A stretch of 32,071 nt of DNA from Bacteriovorax sp. (GTDB lineage Bacteria; Bdellovibrionota; Bacteriovoracia; Bacteriovoracales; Bacteriovoracaceae): the NCBI GenBank assembly GCA_014376445.1, contig JACMRM010000021.1, positions 1 to 32,071 of the forward strand, in the 5' to 3' direction. The notes under the pieces were generated by a model. That model was not told where the DNA came from, did not search any database, and saw nothing but the letters and a program-made list of their open reading frames with translations. The number at the start of each line of letters is the position of its first letter. The stretch's first letter is position 1. The translations under genes and the position numbers were made by a program. Below are positions 15,870 to 24,300 of the stretch, one piece after another.

Positions 15870-17429
15870 ATGAAAAAGAATTTTGCTAAAAAAATATGGA
15901 TCATCGATTTTGGCTCTCAGTACACTCAATTAATCACTAGAAAGACCAGGGAGCTTGGCTACTCGAGTGAGATCATCTCGCTTGATGAATGCTATAAGCG
16001 CATAACTTCCGGATCTCTTCCAGACTGTCTCGTATTATCCGGCGGGCCTCAGTCGGTATTCGAAGATACTTTCGATTACAGTTTCATTTTTAAAAACGAA
16101 AAACTTCCTGTCTTAGGAATTTGTTATGGAATGCAATTGCTCGGTAAATATTTCGGAGGAATCGTTGAAAAAGGCATCATCGGCGAGTACGGCAGCGCTG
16201 AAATCCATTTCACTAACAATTTTAAAATCCCTTCAACGCCTGTAAATATGAGTGTGTGGATGAGCCACTCTGATCATGTGAGTAAAGTTCCCGGTGAATT
16301 TGATGTGATCATGGAGAGTTCTAATAAACTTGTTTCAGGAATCAGGCACCAGAAGCTTCCGATCATGGGATTGCAGTTTCACCCAGAAGTTGAGCATTCA
16401 AAACATGGTAAATCGATATTAAATTATTTTTACCAAAAAATAGCAAACCTTACTAAAGACTGGAACGCCAACGAAATGCTGGAAGAAGCTTTTGATATGG
16501 TGAAAGAAGTCGGCGATAAAAAAGTTCTTTGCGCTTTTTCCGGTGGAGTAGACTCGCTGGTGGCCGCGACTTTAAGTCATAAAATTTTAGGTGATAACCT
16601 TCACTGTTTTTTTGTCGACAATGGTCTGCTTAGGACTCAAGACTATATCCACATTGAAAAATTAAAAAAAAATACAACTCTCAATATTGAAGTTGTCGAT
16701 GCAAAAGATGATTTTTTGAATGCGCTCAAAGGCCAGAGCGATCCTGAAGTTAAAAGAAAAACTATCGGTAAGATGTTCATTGAAATCTTCGAAAAGAAAG
16801 TCAAAGAATACGAAACAAGTCATAAGATTCATTTTGAATATTTACTGCAGGGAACATTATACCCTGATGTTATCGAGTCTTCACCTCACATCAACGGTGG
16901 AAAGTCCGTGACGATTAAATCTCACCACAATGTCGGTGGATTACCTGAGCGAATGAAATTAAAACTGCTCGAGCCCCTTCGCCATTTATTTAAAGATGAA
17001 GTGCGTGAAATGGGAATGTCACTTAACTTAAAACGTGACTGGGTCTACCGCCACCCATTTCCAGGCCCTGGTCTTGGTGTTCGAATTCTCGGAGAGATTA
17101 CTCCAAAGGCGATTAAAGCTTGCCAGGACTCCGATCAAATTCTTTACGAAGAATTGATGGAAGCAAAATTATATCATTCAACATGGCAGGCCTTCACTGT
17201 TTTTCTTCCCGTGCAGACGGTGGGTGTAAAAGGTGATGGACGTGCTTACGAGAATGTTATCTGTCTTCGCATGGTCAATTCAAGTGACGGAATGACGGCC
17301 AACTGGTCGCACTTTCCTCATGAATTTTTAGAAGTCGTATCGAGAAGAATTACAAACGAAGTGGCAGGCATTACGAGAGTTGTTTATGACATCACTTCGA
17401 AGCCGCCGGGTACAATTGAATGGGAGTAA
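15870..17429 (+). CDS. guaA: GMP synthase (glutamine-hydrolysing)
   Basis: GuaA aminates XMP to GMP using ATP and glutamine. The 519-residue protein has an N-terminal class I amidotransferase domain with DFGSQYTQLI, SGGPQSVFED, GICYGMQ (nucleophile Cys85) and LQFHPEVEHS. The ATP-pyrophosphatase domain has FSGGVDS (SGGVDS at 224-229) and QGTLYPDVIES. The dimerisation domain has HPFPGPGLGVRI and ends KPPGTIEWE, the usual C-terminus. Complete and probably active. With guaB it forms a two-gene guanine operon, and its last 10 bases overlap the following small membrane-protein gene. No purine riboswitch is evident; upstream of the pair there is only the hairpin at the FecR stop. Confidence 0.97.
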   Translation: MKKNFAKKIWIIDFGSQYTQLITRKTRELGYSSEIISLDECYKRITSGSLPDCLVLSGGPQSVFEDTFDYSFIFKNEKLPVLGICYGMQLLGKYFGGIVEKGIIGEYGSAEIHFTNNFKIPSTPVNMSVWMSHSDHVSKVPGEFDVIMESSNKLVSGIRHQKLPIMGLQFHPEVEHSKHGKSILNYFYQKIANLTKDWNANEMLEEAFDMVKEVGDKKVLCAFSGGVDSLVAATLSHKILGDNLHCFFVDNGLLRTQDYIHIEKLKKNTTLNIEVVDAKDDFLNALKGQSDPEVKRKTIGKMFIEIFEKKVKEYETSHKIHFEYLLQGTLYPDVIESSPHINGGKSVTIKSHHNVGGLPERMKLKLLEPLRHLFKDEVREMGMSLNLKRDWVYRHPFPGPGLGVRILGEITPKAIKACQDSDQILYEELMEAKLYHSTWQAFTVFLPVQTVGVKGDGRAYENVICLRMVNSSDGMTANWSHFPHEFLEVVSRRITNEVAGITRVVYDITSKPPGTIEWE

Positions 17430-17890
17430 ATTTTTATTCCCGTTACGGACTTGTGCTTTTAGGATGCGTCGAAATTTACATCGGACTTTTTCTCTTTACG
17501 GCCAGCATGTTTATTGAAAAATACGAAATCAGAAGATATAAAATTCCTGAAATGCGCGGTAGATTTCTGGCGCTTCCAATCGCAGTCAAAGGACTTCTCG
17601 TTACATCTCTATCAATTTTTGTTTTGAGTTTAATGCTACTGGTGCTTTATCTCGATTTACCGGAAAGTGAATCGCTAAAGAGGACAATGACATGGCCGCT
17701 AGTCCTTCTTGGAGCCAGTGCCTTCATTTATAACTCTTTAACTGAAGGTAAAAAAGCAAAAGAAGACACGAAAAATTCAGCACTGATTGATCATCTTATA
17801 AAAAATAAAACTTTCTATAAAAATTTTATCGGAACTGTCTTCTGCGGAATTTTTGTCATTGTCGGATATAAAACAATCTTTTCAAACTAA
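17420..17890 (+). CDS. Small integral membrane protein of unknown function
   Basis: The 156-residue product is not a family I recognise. It has about four hydrophobic segments: residues about 9-30 (LVLLGCVEIYIGLFLFTASM), 50-76, 88-105 and 137-154. A short charged loop, LTEGKKAKEDTK, lies between the last two. The ATG at 17420 overlaps the guaA stop by 10 bases and has no clear ribosome site of its own. A GTG at 17453 is an alternative, but it would remove part of the first helix. Overlap with guaA suggests translational coupling, though a functional link to GMP synthesis is not implied. Its stop overlaps the convergent deacetylase stop by 4 bases. Confidence 0.65.
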   Translation: MGVNFYSRYGLVLLGCVEIYIGLFLFTASMFIEKYEIRRYKIPEMRGRFLALPIAVKGLLVTSLSIFVLSLMLLVLYLDLPESESLKRTMTWPLVLLGASAFIYNSLTEGKKAKEDTKNSALIDHLIKNKTFYKNFIGTVFCGIFVIVGYKTIFSN

Positions 17891-18801
17891 AGACAAATTT
17901 TTTGCAGCTCTTTTTGCGGATATCCAGTGTATCTTTCTATGCCGATATCTTCCAGTTTTAGATTGCGGGCCTTTCTGATCTGCTGAAGGATTTCTGCCCC
18001 CCATTTTCCAGCGATGCCTGGATCATCAATATAAACCTGATCTTTTGAAGCTTCTGTAAGAGAGATAAACTCAACTCCCTGAGCTCTGTAATTTTTAATC
18101 AGGTCTGAAAGCATTTCAGCATCAAAGGCACCGATGTGAAGCAGGAGAATATGTGGAATATCTCTTTTTAAAAGTTTCTGCGACATCAATGCCGCTTCTT
18201 TAAGTTTTGCAACCGCATTGTTCTGATAGGTTTTTCCAAGCCACTTAATTGCTTTCTGATCTTTTTTATTCACGCATCTGGCATATGGGTCATTCCACGA
18301 CCAGTCTTCAAAATCGACACTGACCTGGGCAATCTGATATTTATTTTCAGCAAGATATTTTCTGATGCTGTTTCTTTTTTTCATCTCTGCGCCTTCACGC
18401 AGGTAAGGGTAACGGAAGAATTTATAATTCATGCCGCCGTTGAGCTCAATCAGCATTTCTTCATCGGCCTTAATCTCTTTTTGAAAATCCATCACATTGT
18501 TCGTATTGAGATCCATATGAGTGTAGGTATGATTGGCCAGTGGATAACCCTCCTTCACCCAAAGATTTAAAACTTCTTTATTAAGCGGTTCATCCTTCAC
18601 CTTCGCTGCATTGATAAATCCGTAAACTTCAGGAATTTTTTCTTTCTTTAAAACAGCGAGCATCTTTTTTGCAACATCCACTCTGGAAACACCTTTAGGA
18701 AGTTCTCCATGATTGGGAAGATCATCAATAGTGATGGCCAGTTTTATTTTTGCCTGCGCAGAAACAGAAAGGATCAAAAGAAGGACTGCTAAAAATCTCA
18801 T
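17887..18801 (-). CDS. Secreted polysaccharide deacetylase (NodB-fold, CE4-like)
   Basis: The 304-residue product has a signal peptide (residues 1-17, ending VSAQA). The catalytic domain of the NodB family follows. Motif 1 is AITIDDLP with Asp26 and Asp27, motif 2 is ANHTYTHMDL (the His-T-x-x-His metal site), motif 3 is RYPYLREG, and LLLHIGAF is near the C-terminal catalytic His. DFEDWSWNDPYARC lies between motifs 3 and 5. CE4 enzymes remove N-acetyl or O-acetyl groups from peptidoglycan, chitin or similar glycans using a divalent metal. If the organism is a predator, peptidoglycan deacetylation of prey or self is plausible, but that is speculation. GGAG lies just upstream of the ATG. The gene is convergent with the guaA-linked membrane gene. 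Confidence 0.88.
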   Translation of the reverse strand: MRFLAVLLLILSVSAQAKIKLAITIDDLPNHGELPKGVSRVDVAKKMLAVLKKEKIPEVYGFINAAKVKDEPLNKEVLNLWVKEGYPLANHTYTHMDLNTNNVMDFQKEIKADEEMLIELNGGMNYKFFRYPYLREGAEMKKRNSIRKYLAENKYQIAQVSVDFEDWSWNDPYARCVNKKDQKAIKWLGKTYQNNAVAKLKEAALMSQKLLKRDIPHILLLHIGAFDAEMLSDLIKNYRAQGVEFISLTEASKDQVYIDDPGIAGKWGAEILQQIRKARNLKLEDIGIERYTGYPQKELQKICL

Positions 18802-18864
18802 ATTACTCCATATCGCATGGTCTTCATATATTTCATAAATTCCTTTTAATAATAGTAAAGCGGA

Positions 18865-18934
18865 AAAAGCATCTTAGTCAAAAGATATGGACTTCATTTT
18901 TGAAATTTAAAAGCACTTTCATCAAAAGAAAATG
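18865..18934. repeat. Imperfect 26-base direct repeat upstream of hicA
   Basis: Bases 18865-18890 and 18909-18934 match at 19 of 26 positions without gaps; both start AAAAGCA and share TCAAAAGA in the middle. They are 44 bases apart. The region is AT-rich, so chance similarity is quite possible. It lies in the 229-base gap between the deacetylase and hicA, which otherwise holds the hicA operator and no open reading frame. Confidence 0.25.
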
Positions 18935-19000
18935 CCTTAGAACCTAATTTTGTTTTAACTTGCTGAAATAGCGGTGTAGGTAATAAATTAAAAGGGAGTG

Positions 19001-19018
19001 TACAGCATATATGCTGTA
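19001..19018. promoter_or_regulatory. Perfect 18-bp palindrome, likely HicB operator
   Basis: TACAGCATATATGCTGTA reads identically on both strands. It ends 12 bases before the hicA ATG. It lies just downstream of an AT-rich -10 candidate, TAATAA at 18981-18986 (with TTGCTG at 18960-18965 as a short-spaced -35), where a bound repressor would block transcription. HicB-type antitoxins with a C-terminal DNA-binding domain autoregulate through inverted repeats in this position, so operator use is a strong inference. Confidence 0.65.
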
Positions 19019-19030
19019 TGGTAAGATAAG

Positions 19031-19216
19031 ATGAAAGCTCGGGAAATAGTCAAGAAATTGAAGGAAGCGGGCTTTAGGGAAATTAGCCAGAAAGGCTCGC
19101 ATTTAAAAATGATGAAAGGTGAAAAGACAACCATCGTACCTGTTCATCCTAGCCGTGATATTCCGATTGGAACCGTCAAAAATATAGAGAAGCAGTCAGG
19201 AGTAAAACTATTATGA
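19031..19216 (+). CDS. hicA: HicA-type mRNA interferase toxin
   Basis: HicA cuts mRNA and tmRNA when not bound by HicB and slows growth. The 61-residue protein is the usual length and has the family pattern: MKAREIVKKLKEAGF (first helix), GSHLKM with the catalytic His24 on the second strand, TTIVPVHPSRDIPIGT and a final helix ending SGVKLL. This is the small double-stranded-RNA-binding fold. The ATG follows a purine-rich AAGATAAG stretch. The stop region overlaps the hicB start by 4 bases (ATGA), the usual toxin-first order of hicAB. The upstream palindrome probably controls both genes. No mobility genes are nearby. Confidence 0.9.
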   Translation: MKAREIVKKLKEAGFREISQKGSHLKMMKGEKTTIVPVHPSRDIPIGTVKNIEKQSGVKLL

Positions 19217-19650
19217 AAATTATAAGTTATCAGGCAAAATTAAGTTATGCTGACGACGGAATATCTGTTGAATTCCCTGATCTAGATGGATGTTTTAGTT
19301 TTGGAGATACTTTGGAAGAGGCACTTTTTAATGCAAGAGAAGCTTTGGATCTCTATCTAGAAAATGCAATTGATCCTAAATGGAAAGTTCCAGCGCCAAA
19401 GGCGAGAAAAGGTTCAAAGTTTTTCTGGGTAACTCCCAGTTTGGAAATAGCGATTCCCCTGACAATTAGATATCTGAGAGAACTAAGCAACCTGACTCAG
19501 CCGGAGATTGCCAGAAGAGTAAATATGAAAGTTCAACAGTACCAAAAATTAGAATATCCAAAAAAATCAAATCCCACGACTAAAAGTTTAATTTCTGTGG
19601 CAGATGAATTAGGATATGAAATTGAGTTTAAGAAAAAAGTTGTAGCTTAA
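19213..19650 (+). CDS. hicB: HicB-type antitoxin with C-terminal helix-turn-helix
   Basis: HicB binds and blocks HicA, and represses the operon. The 145-residue protein has the N-terminal partial RNase-H-like fold: YADDGISVEFPDLDGCFSFG, then DTLEEALFNAREALDLYLE, the classic HicB strand-helix pattern. From about residue 80 there is an Xre/Cro-like helix-turn-helix (NLTQPEIARRVNMKVQQYQK, then SLISVADELGYEIEF). That C-terminal class of HicB binds inverted-repeat operators, which fits the 18-bp palindrome at 19001-19018. The ATG overlaps the hicA stop. Its TAA stop overlaps the stop of the convergent HAD-like gene by 4 bases. Confidence 0.9.
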   Translation: MKIISYQAKLSYADDGISVEFPDLDGCFSFGDTLEEALFNAREALDLYLENAIDPKWKVPAPKARKGSKFFWVTPSLEIAIPLTIRYLRELSNLTQPEIARRVNMKVQQYQKLEYPKKSNPTTKSLISVADELGYEIEFKKKVVA

Positions 19651-20552
19651 TCAAAAAGAGAAAGCTGAGGTTTCATCGATTCTTTTGCCGAGATAATCTC
19701 ACGCGTTTCATGAAGTAGCACTTCACGCTTAGAAAATGAATCTTTAAACGTCTCAATAACGAAAAAACTCATCTCTGGATATTTATGTTTTAAATCTCTC
19801 ATTTCTTCAGTGATTAGCTCAACGTTCTTATGATCATCATCACTCATTCCAAAACGATGAAACGGAGAATAACCGTAAAGTTCAATTGCTTTCTCAACAC
19901 TCGCTCTGATCGCATGTTTTTTTAATTCAGCGACACTTTGCTTGAAATGAATATCACCCAAATCTTTTCTGACTTCAGGATTTGAGACCGGATAAATGGA
20001 ATGATAATTCGGAGCGTGAGGAAGGTATCCAGCTCTCACCATCTGATCCACACCTTCGATGATCGTTGTTGGGTGATGCCCTCTCGCCGTGATTAATGAT
20101 ACTGGTCGGTGGTTGTAAGTCGCGTGGTAAAAGTACTCCCATGAGGGAGCTTTCCAGTGCGTATCAAGTTCTTTTAGTGCTTTTAAAACGTCTTCAACGA
20201 AGCCTTGTTTTTTTCCTTCTTTAATCTCAAGTGGATTTAAATCCTTATCGCGGAAATGTCTGAACGATCCATGGGCATCATTGAAGTCCATGTAATAGTC
20301 AGAGTACATTCCAGAAATCCCGATATTTTTATTTTCGTGAGCGAACTCACCTGAAGAAAGTGCAATTTCAACATTGGTTTTTTTGTGGAAAATAATAATT
20401 GGAGTCGATAAAAAAGCAACGTTGTCATCGAAGTCGAAGAAATAAAAAGACCTTCCACCTAAGTGAAAATTGCGGTCACTCTCACGGGGAACGTCAAACT
20501 GAAAACTCAGCTGCCCTGGAAGAATATCGTTTTTATTATTTTTTCTTTTCAT
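19647..20552 (-). CDS. HAD-like protein with C-terminal sliding-clamp-binding motif
   Basis: The 301-residue protein is HAD-like. Motif I is FDFDDNVAF with Asp40 and Asp42, motif II is SLITARGHHP with Thr155, and motif IV is GMSDDDHKNV with Asp238-240; Lys204, 211 or 212 could serve as motif III. Substrate is unknown; a phosphatase or nucleotidase activity would be the default guess. The first 20 residues hold GQLSFQF and the last residues are KPQLSLFD. QLSLF at 296-300 is an exact match to the bacterial beta-clamp-binding consensus (QL[SD]LF), at a free C-terminus where such peptides commonly sit. It starts in the stop of the upstream membrane-anchored protein (TAATG) and lies close to, but divergent from, dnaE. 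I cannot assign a pathway. Confidence 0.75.
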   Translation of the reverse strand: MKRKNNKNDILPGQLSFQFDVPRESDRNFHLGGRSFYFFDFDDNVAFLSTPIIIFHKKTNVEIALSSGEFAHENKNIGISGMYSDYYMDFNDAHGSFRHFRDKDLNPLEIKEGKKQGFVEDVLKALKELDTHWKAPSWEYFYHATYNHRPVSLITARGHHPTTIIEGVDQMVRAGYLPHAPNYHSIYPVSNPEVRKDLGDIHFKQSVAELKKHAIRASVEKAIELYGYSPFHRFGMSDDDHKNVELITEEMRDLKHKYPEMSFFVIETFKDSFSKREVLLHETREIISAKESMKPQLSLFD

Positions 20553-21184
20553 TACATGTCCGTAATCATCTTCGTTAAGTCTATCAAATTGGCAGGGTAC
20601 TCGGCCTTGTTAATTTTCTCGCCAATTTTCTTTTTGTATTGAATTAAATCCGTCAGACAAAGCGCTCTTACTGGCGTCGGTCTCGCAGAGTCTTTAGCAC
20701 AGCTCTGGTACATCACTGCAGCTATACCCTCGTAAGACTCATGCACTTTCAAAACTTCCTTTAACAGGCCCAGGTCTTTCCCCGCTTGCATGACTGGAGC
20801 AGGCGTGCGGTGAAGAGCGGCCGGTGGAAGATTTTTTATATCCGAAAGCTTCGGAAGTTTTAATTCAGTTTCTTTCACTAAAGATTTAAATTCTTCTTCA
20901 GGCATATCGTTTATTTCTTTTTCGGTATACTGGCGCTCACGATCGAGTAAAGCTGAGTCATCAAAGTCCTTTCTTTCCGTCATTTCTTCCTGTTTTTGCA
21001 GGTTGGCCGCGATGACCGATTTCAAATTTTGCGGGGCATTTTTAGCAGTATTTTCACTCGTCAACTGACTTTTCATATCATCTGGGACAGGAGATTTTCT
21101 GCCTCTTAAAAATAACGTTCCTAGTAACATCAAAGTGGCGACAGCTATAACGATTGTAGAGGGCGAAAGGCCTCGAAGTTTCAT
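20552..21184 (-). CDS. Membrane-anchored protein of unknown function
   Basis: I chose the ATG at 21184 because GGAG lies 5 bases upstream; the ATG at 21217 has no such site. The 210-residue product starts MKLRGLSPSTIVIAVATLML and has one transmembrane helix at about residues 8-26 followed by LRGRKS, so the bulk could face either side. If it is a signal anchor of usual topology, the C-terminal part is periplasmic. The rest is Lys/Glu/Asp-rich and probably helical (EKEINDMPEEEFKSLVKETE). Its two cysteines are in YQSCAKD and RALCLTD. I do not recognise a family. It is coupled to the HAD-like gene by a TAATG overlap. It diverges from dnaE across a 166-base gap with no clear promoter. Confidence 0.6.
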   Translation of the reverse strand: MKLRGLSPSTIVIAVATLMLLGTLFLRGRKSPVPDDMKSQLTSENTAKNAPQNLKSVIAANLQKQEEMTERKDFDDSALLDRERQYTEKEINDMPEEEFKSLVKETELKLPKLSDIKNLPPAALHRTPAPVMQAGKDLGLLKEVLKVHESYEGIAAVMYQSCAKDSARPTPVRALCLTDLIQYKKKIGEKINKAEYPANLIDLTKMITDM

Positions 21185-21350
21185 AGGGACTCCATTAAAA
21201 TTATCGATGACGCCCATACTTTACGCTAAAAGTCAGGGACACTCAATCAGAGCTCTCAAAACCGTGTAAAAAATGACTCAAATTCACTGACATTATAGAG
21301 TGAAAATGCTTAAATTTAGGTACACGCACGCCCTCGAAGGAGACTGGATT

Positions 21351-24300
21351 ATGTCCTTTCTGGAAACACACAAAGAAAGTTTTGTTCATTTACATTTACA
21401 CACTCAATACTCACTTTTAGACGGGGCCATCCGTTTAAAGGATTTGATTAAAAGAGCGCAGGAACTAGGTGTTCCGGCCATCGCTCAGACCGACCATGGA
21501 AACATGTTCGGCGCGATCGATTTTTATACTCAATGCAAGGCCGCTGGAATCAAGCCCATCCTTGGATCTGAAATTTATTTCACTCCCGGATCGCGTTTTG
21601 AAAAAGGTGCGCTTAAAAAACAAAAAGTCGTGGGATCCCAGGACGAACTTGAGTCGCGCCACCAGATTCACCATTTAATTTTATTGTGTAAAAACGAAAC
21701 GGGTTATCAAAACTTGTGTAAGCTTTTATCGCGCGCTTATATGGAAGGTTTTTATTATAAGCCAAGAGCTGACTACGAACTTCTTCGTGAGTTCAGCGAA
21801 GGATTGATTTGTACGACGGCATGTTTGAAAGGTGAAGTTGGCTACAACTTTTTTTCTGAGCAGGATGACCGCGCACTAAAGGCCATTGAAAAACTAAGTG
21901 ATATTTTTGGCGATGATTTTTATCTGGAAATTCAGGAGAACGGAATTCCTGAGCAGAAAATCGTCAACGAAAAAGTTGTTAAATACGCCCGCGAACACAA
22001 CATGAATATGGTAGCGACGAATGACTGCCATTATCTGACAAGAGAAGATGCGGCCGCGCAGGAAGTTCTTCTTTGCGTGCAGACGGGAAAAACGCTGCAG
22101 GATGAACAGCGAATGCGTTTGACGACCAACGAATTTTTTTACAAGACTCCTCAGGAAATGAGAGAGGCCTTTCATTATGCGCCTGAAGCTTGTGACAACA
22201 CTCTTCTGATCGCTGATAAATGTAATGTAACTTTCAACTGGAAAGATGAAAAAGGAAATCAGATTTACCATCTTCCAGATTATCCGATTCCAACTGAAGA
22301 GACTGCTCCTGAATATTTCAGGCGCGAATCGCGCGAAGGTTTAGTGAGACGATTCAACGGTCCGCACTTTATAAAACTTAAACAAGACCCGAAATGGGAA
22401 ACTGAAATAAAACAGAAATATGTCGAGCGTTTAGAAGATGAACTTTCGATGATTGTTCAGATGGGATTCCCTGGATACTTCCTGATCGTATCGGACTTCA
22501 TCAGATGGGCCAAAGCAAACGGCTGTCCGGTTGGACCGGGACGTGGTTCGGGAGCGGGATCTATCGTTGCTTACGCGCTCGATATTACTAACGTCGATCC
22601 GATTCCATTTAACTTACTCTTTGAGAGATTCATCAACCCTGAACGTGTATCGATGCCGGATTTCGACGTCGATTTCTGCCAGGAAAACCGTCACAGAGTT
22701 ATTGAATATGTTACACAGAAATACGGTGAAGAGCGCGTAGGTCAGATTATTACTTTCGGAAAACTGCAGGCGAAGGCCGTTATCAAGGACGTCTCGCGCG
22801 TTTATGGTTTAACGTTCGGTGAAGCTGATGTTATTTCAAAATTGATTCCTGAAGAATTAAAAATTACGATTGATAAAGCTCTGGAGATGGAGCCGAAACT
22901 GACAGAGCTGATGGAAAGTGACCCGCGCATTAAGCAGGTCATCAATATTTCCAGAAGACTTGAAGGTCTTCTTCGCCATGCTTCGATCCACGCGGCAGGA
23001 GTTATCATCACCAACCTTCCGCTTGTCACTTACTGTCCGCTTTTTAAAGGGCGTGAAGGCGAAAAAGTTATTCAGTTCGATAAAGACTTCTCTGAAAAAA
23101 TCGGACTGGTTAAATTCGATTTCCTGGGATTAAAAACACTGACAGTTATTGAAAACGCTTCGAACTTCATCAAGCGCGATCACGATAAAACTTTTGATAT
23201 TGAAACCATCGATCTCGAAGATAAAAACGTTTACGATTTTATTTCCAAAGGTGAAACTGTCGGAGTGTTCCAGCTGGAATCTTCGGGAATGATCGACCTG
23301 TGCAAAAGAATTGCACCCGGATCAATCGATGATATTTCTGCGATCAATGCTCTTTACCGCCCGGGGCCTCTTGAATCGGGAATGGTCGACGAGTTTATTG
23401 AAATCAAGCATGGAAGAAAGTTAACCAATTATCCGTTCCCAAGTCTTGAGCCAGTTTTAAAAGATACATACGGAGTTATCATTTACCAGGAACAGGTAAT
23501 GAACGTGGCCCGTATTGTGGCCGGTTATTCACTCGGACAAGCTGATATGCTCCGTCGTGCGATGGGGAAAAAGAAAGCTGACGAGATGGCGAAACACAGA
23601 GAGTTGTTCCTGGCCGGAGCGAAAGAGCGTAACTATAACACTGACACGGCCAACGATCTTTTCGATAAGATGGAAAAATTTGCGGAATACGGATTTAACA
23701 AATCCCATGCCGTTGCTTACTCTGTTATTTCTTATCAGACAGCTTGGCTTAAATATTATTATCCGGCAGAATTTTTTGCAGCTTTATTAAGTTCTGAACT
23801 TGGGAGCATGGATAAAGTCACTCAGTACATCGGGGACGCGAAACATTTTAACATTGAAGTTCTTCCTCCCGACATCAACGAATCATTATGGCCTTTCAAC
23901 GTTGTCGGAAAAAACATCCGCTTTGGTATAGGAGCAGTTAAGAACGTTGGTAATAACGCTGTTGATGAAATTGTCAGAGAGCGGGCAGAAAATGGACCTT
24001 TTAAGGGATTTTTAAATTTCGCCGAAAGAATCAATTTAAAAACGGTTAACACGCGCGTTTTCGAATCGTTGATAAAAGTCGGTGCGTTTGATTCATGTGA
24101 AAAGAAATTCAACAGAAAAACAATTCTTGAAAATCTTGATACGATTTTAGCTTACTGTAAAAAACGCCAGGAAGAGCAGTCCTTGGGGCTAGTGTCACTC
24201 TTTGACCTTGGAGGAGACTCAATGTCTCAGACAGCTGAAGACAATCTTGATATCCAGGAGGAGAGGGATTTCGACGATATTGAAAAGCTTTCTCACGAAG

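Noticed and set aside
18802-21184. The hicAB and HAD region as a mobile island or defence island
   Set aside because: There is no integrase, transposase, tRNA end or terminal repeat, and the flanking genes overlap neatly, so there is no evidence of a mobile unit beyond the toxin-antitoxin pair.
21894-22271. 125-codon minus-strand reading frame inside dnaE
   Set aside because: It lies wholly opposite conserved dnaE coding sequence, has no ribosome site and no recognisable family; a shadow frame.
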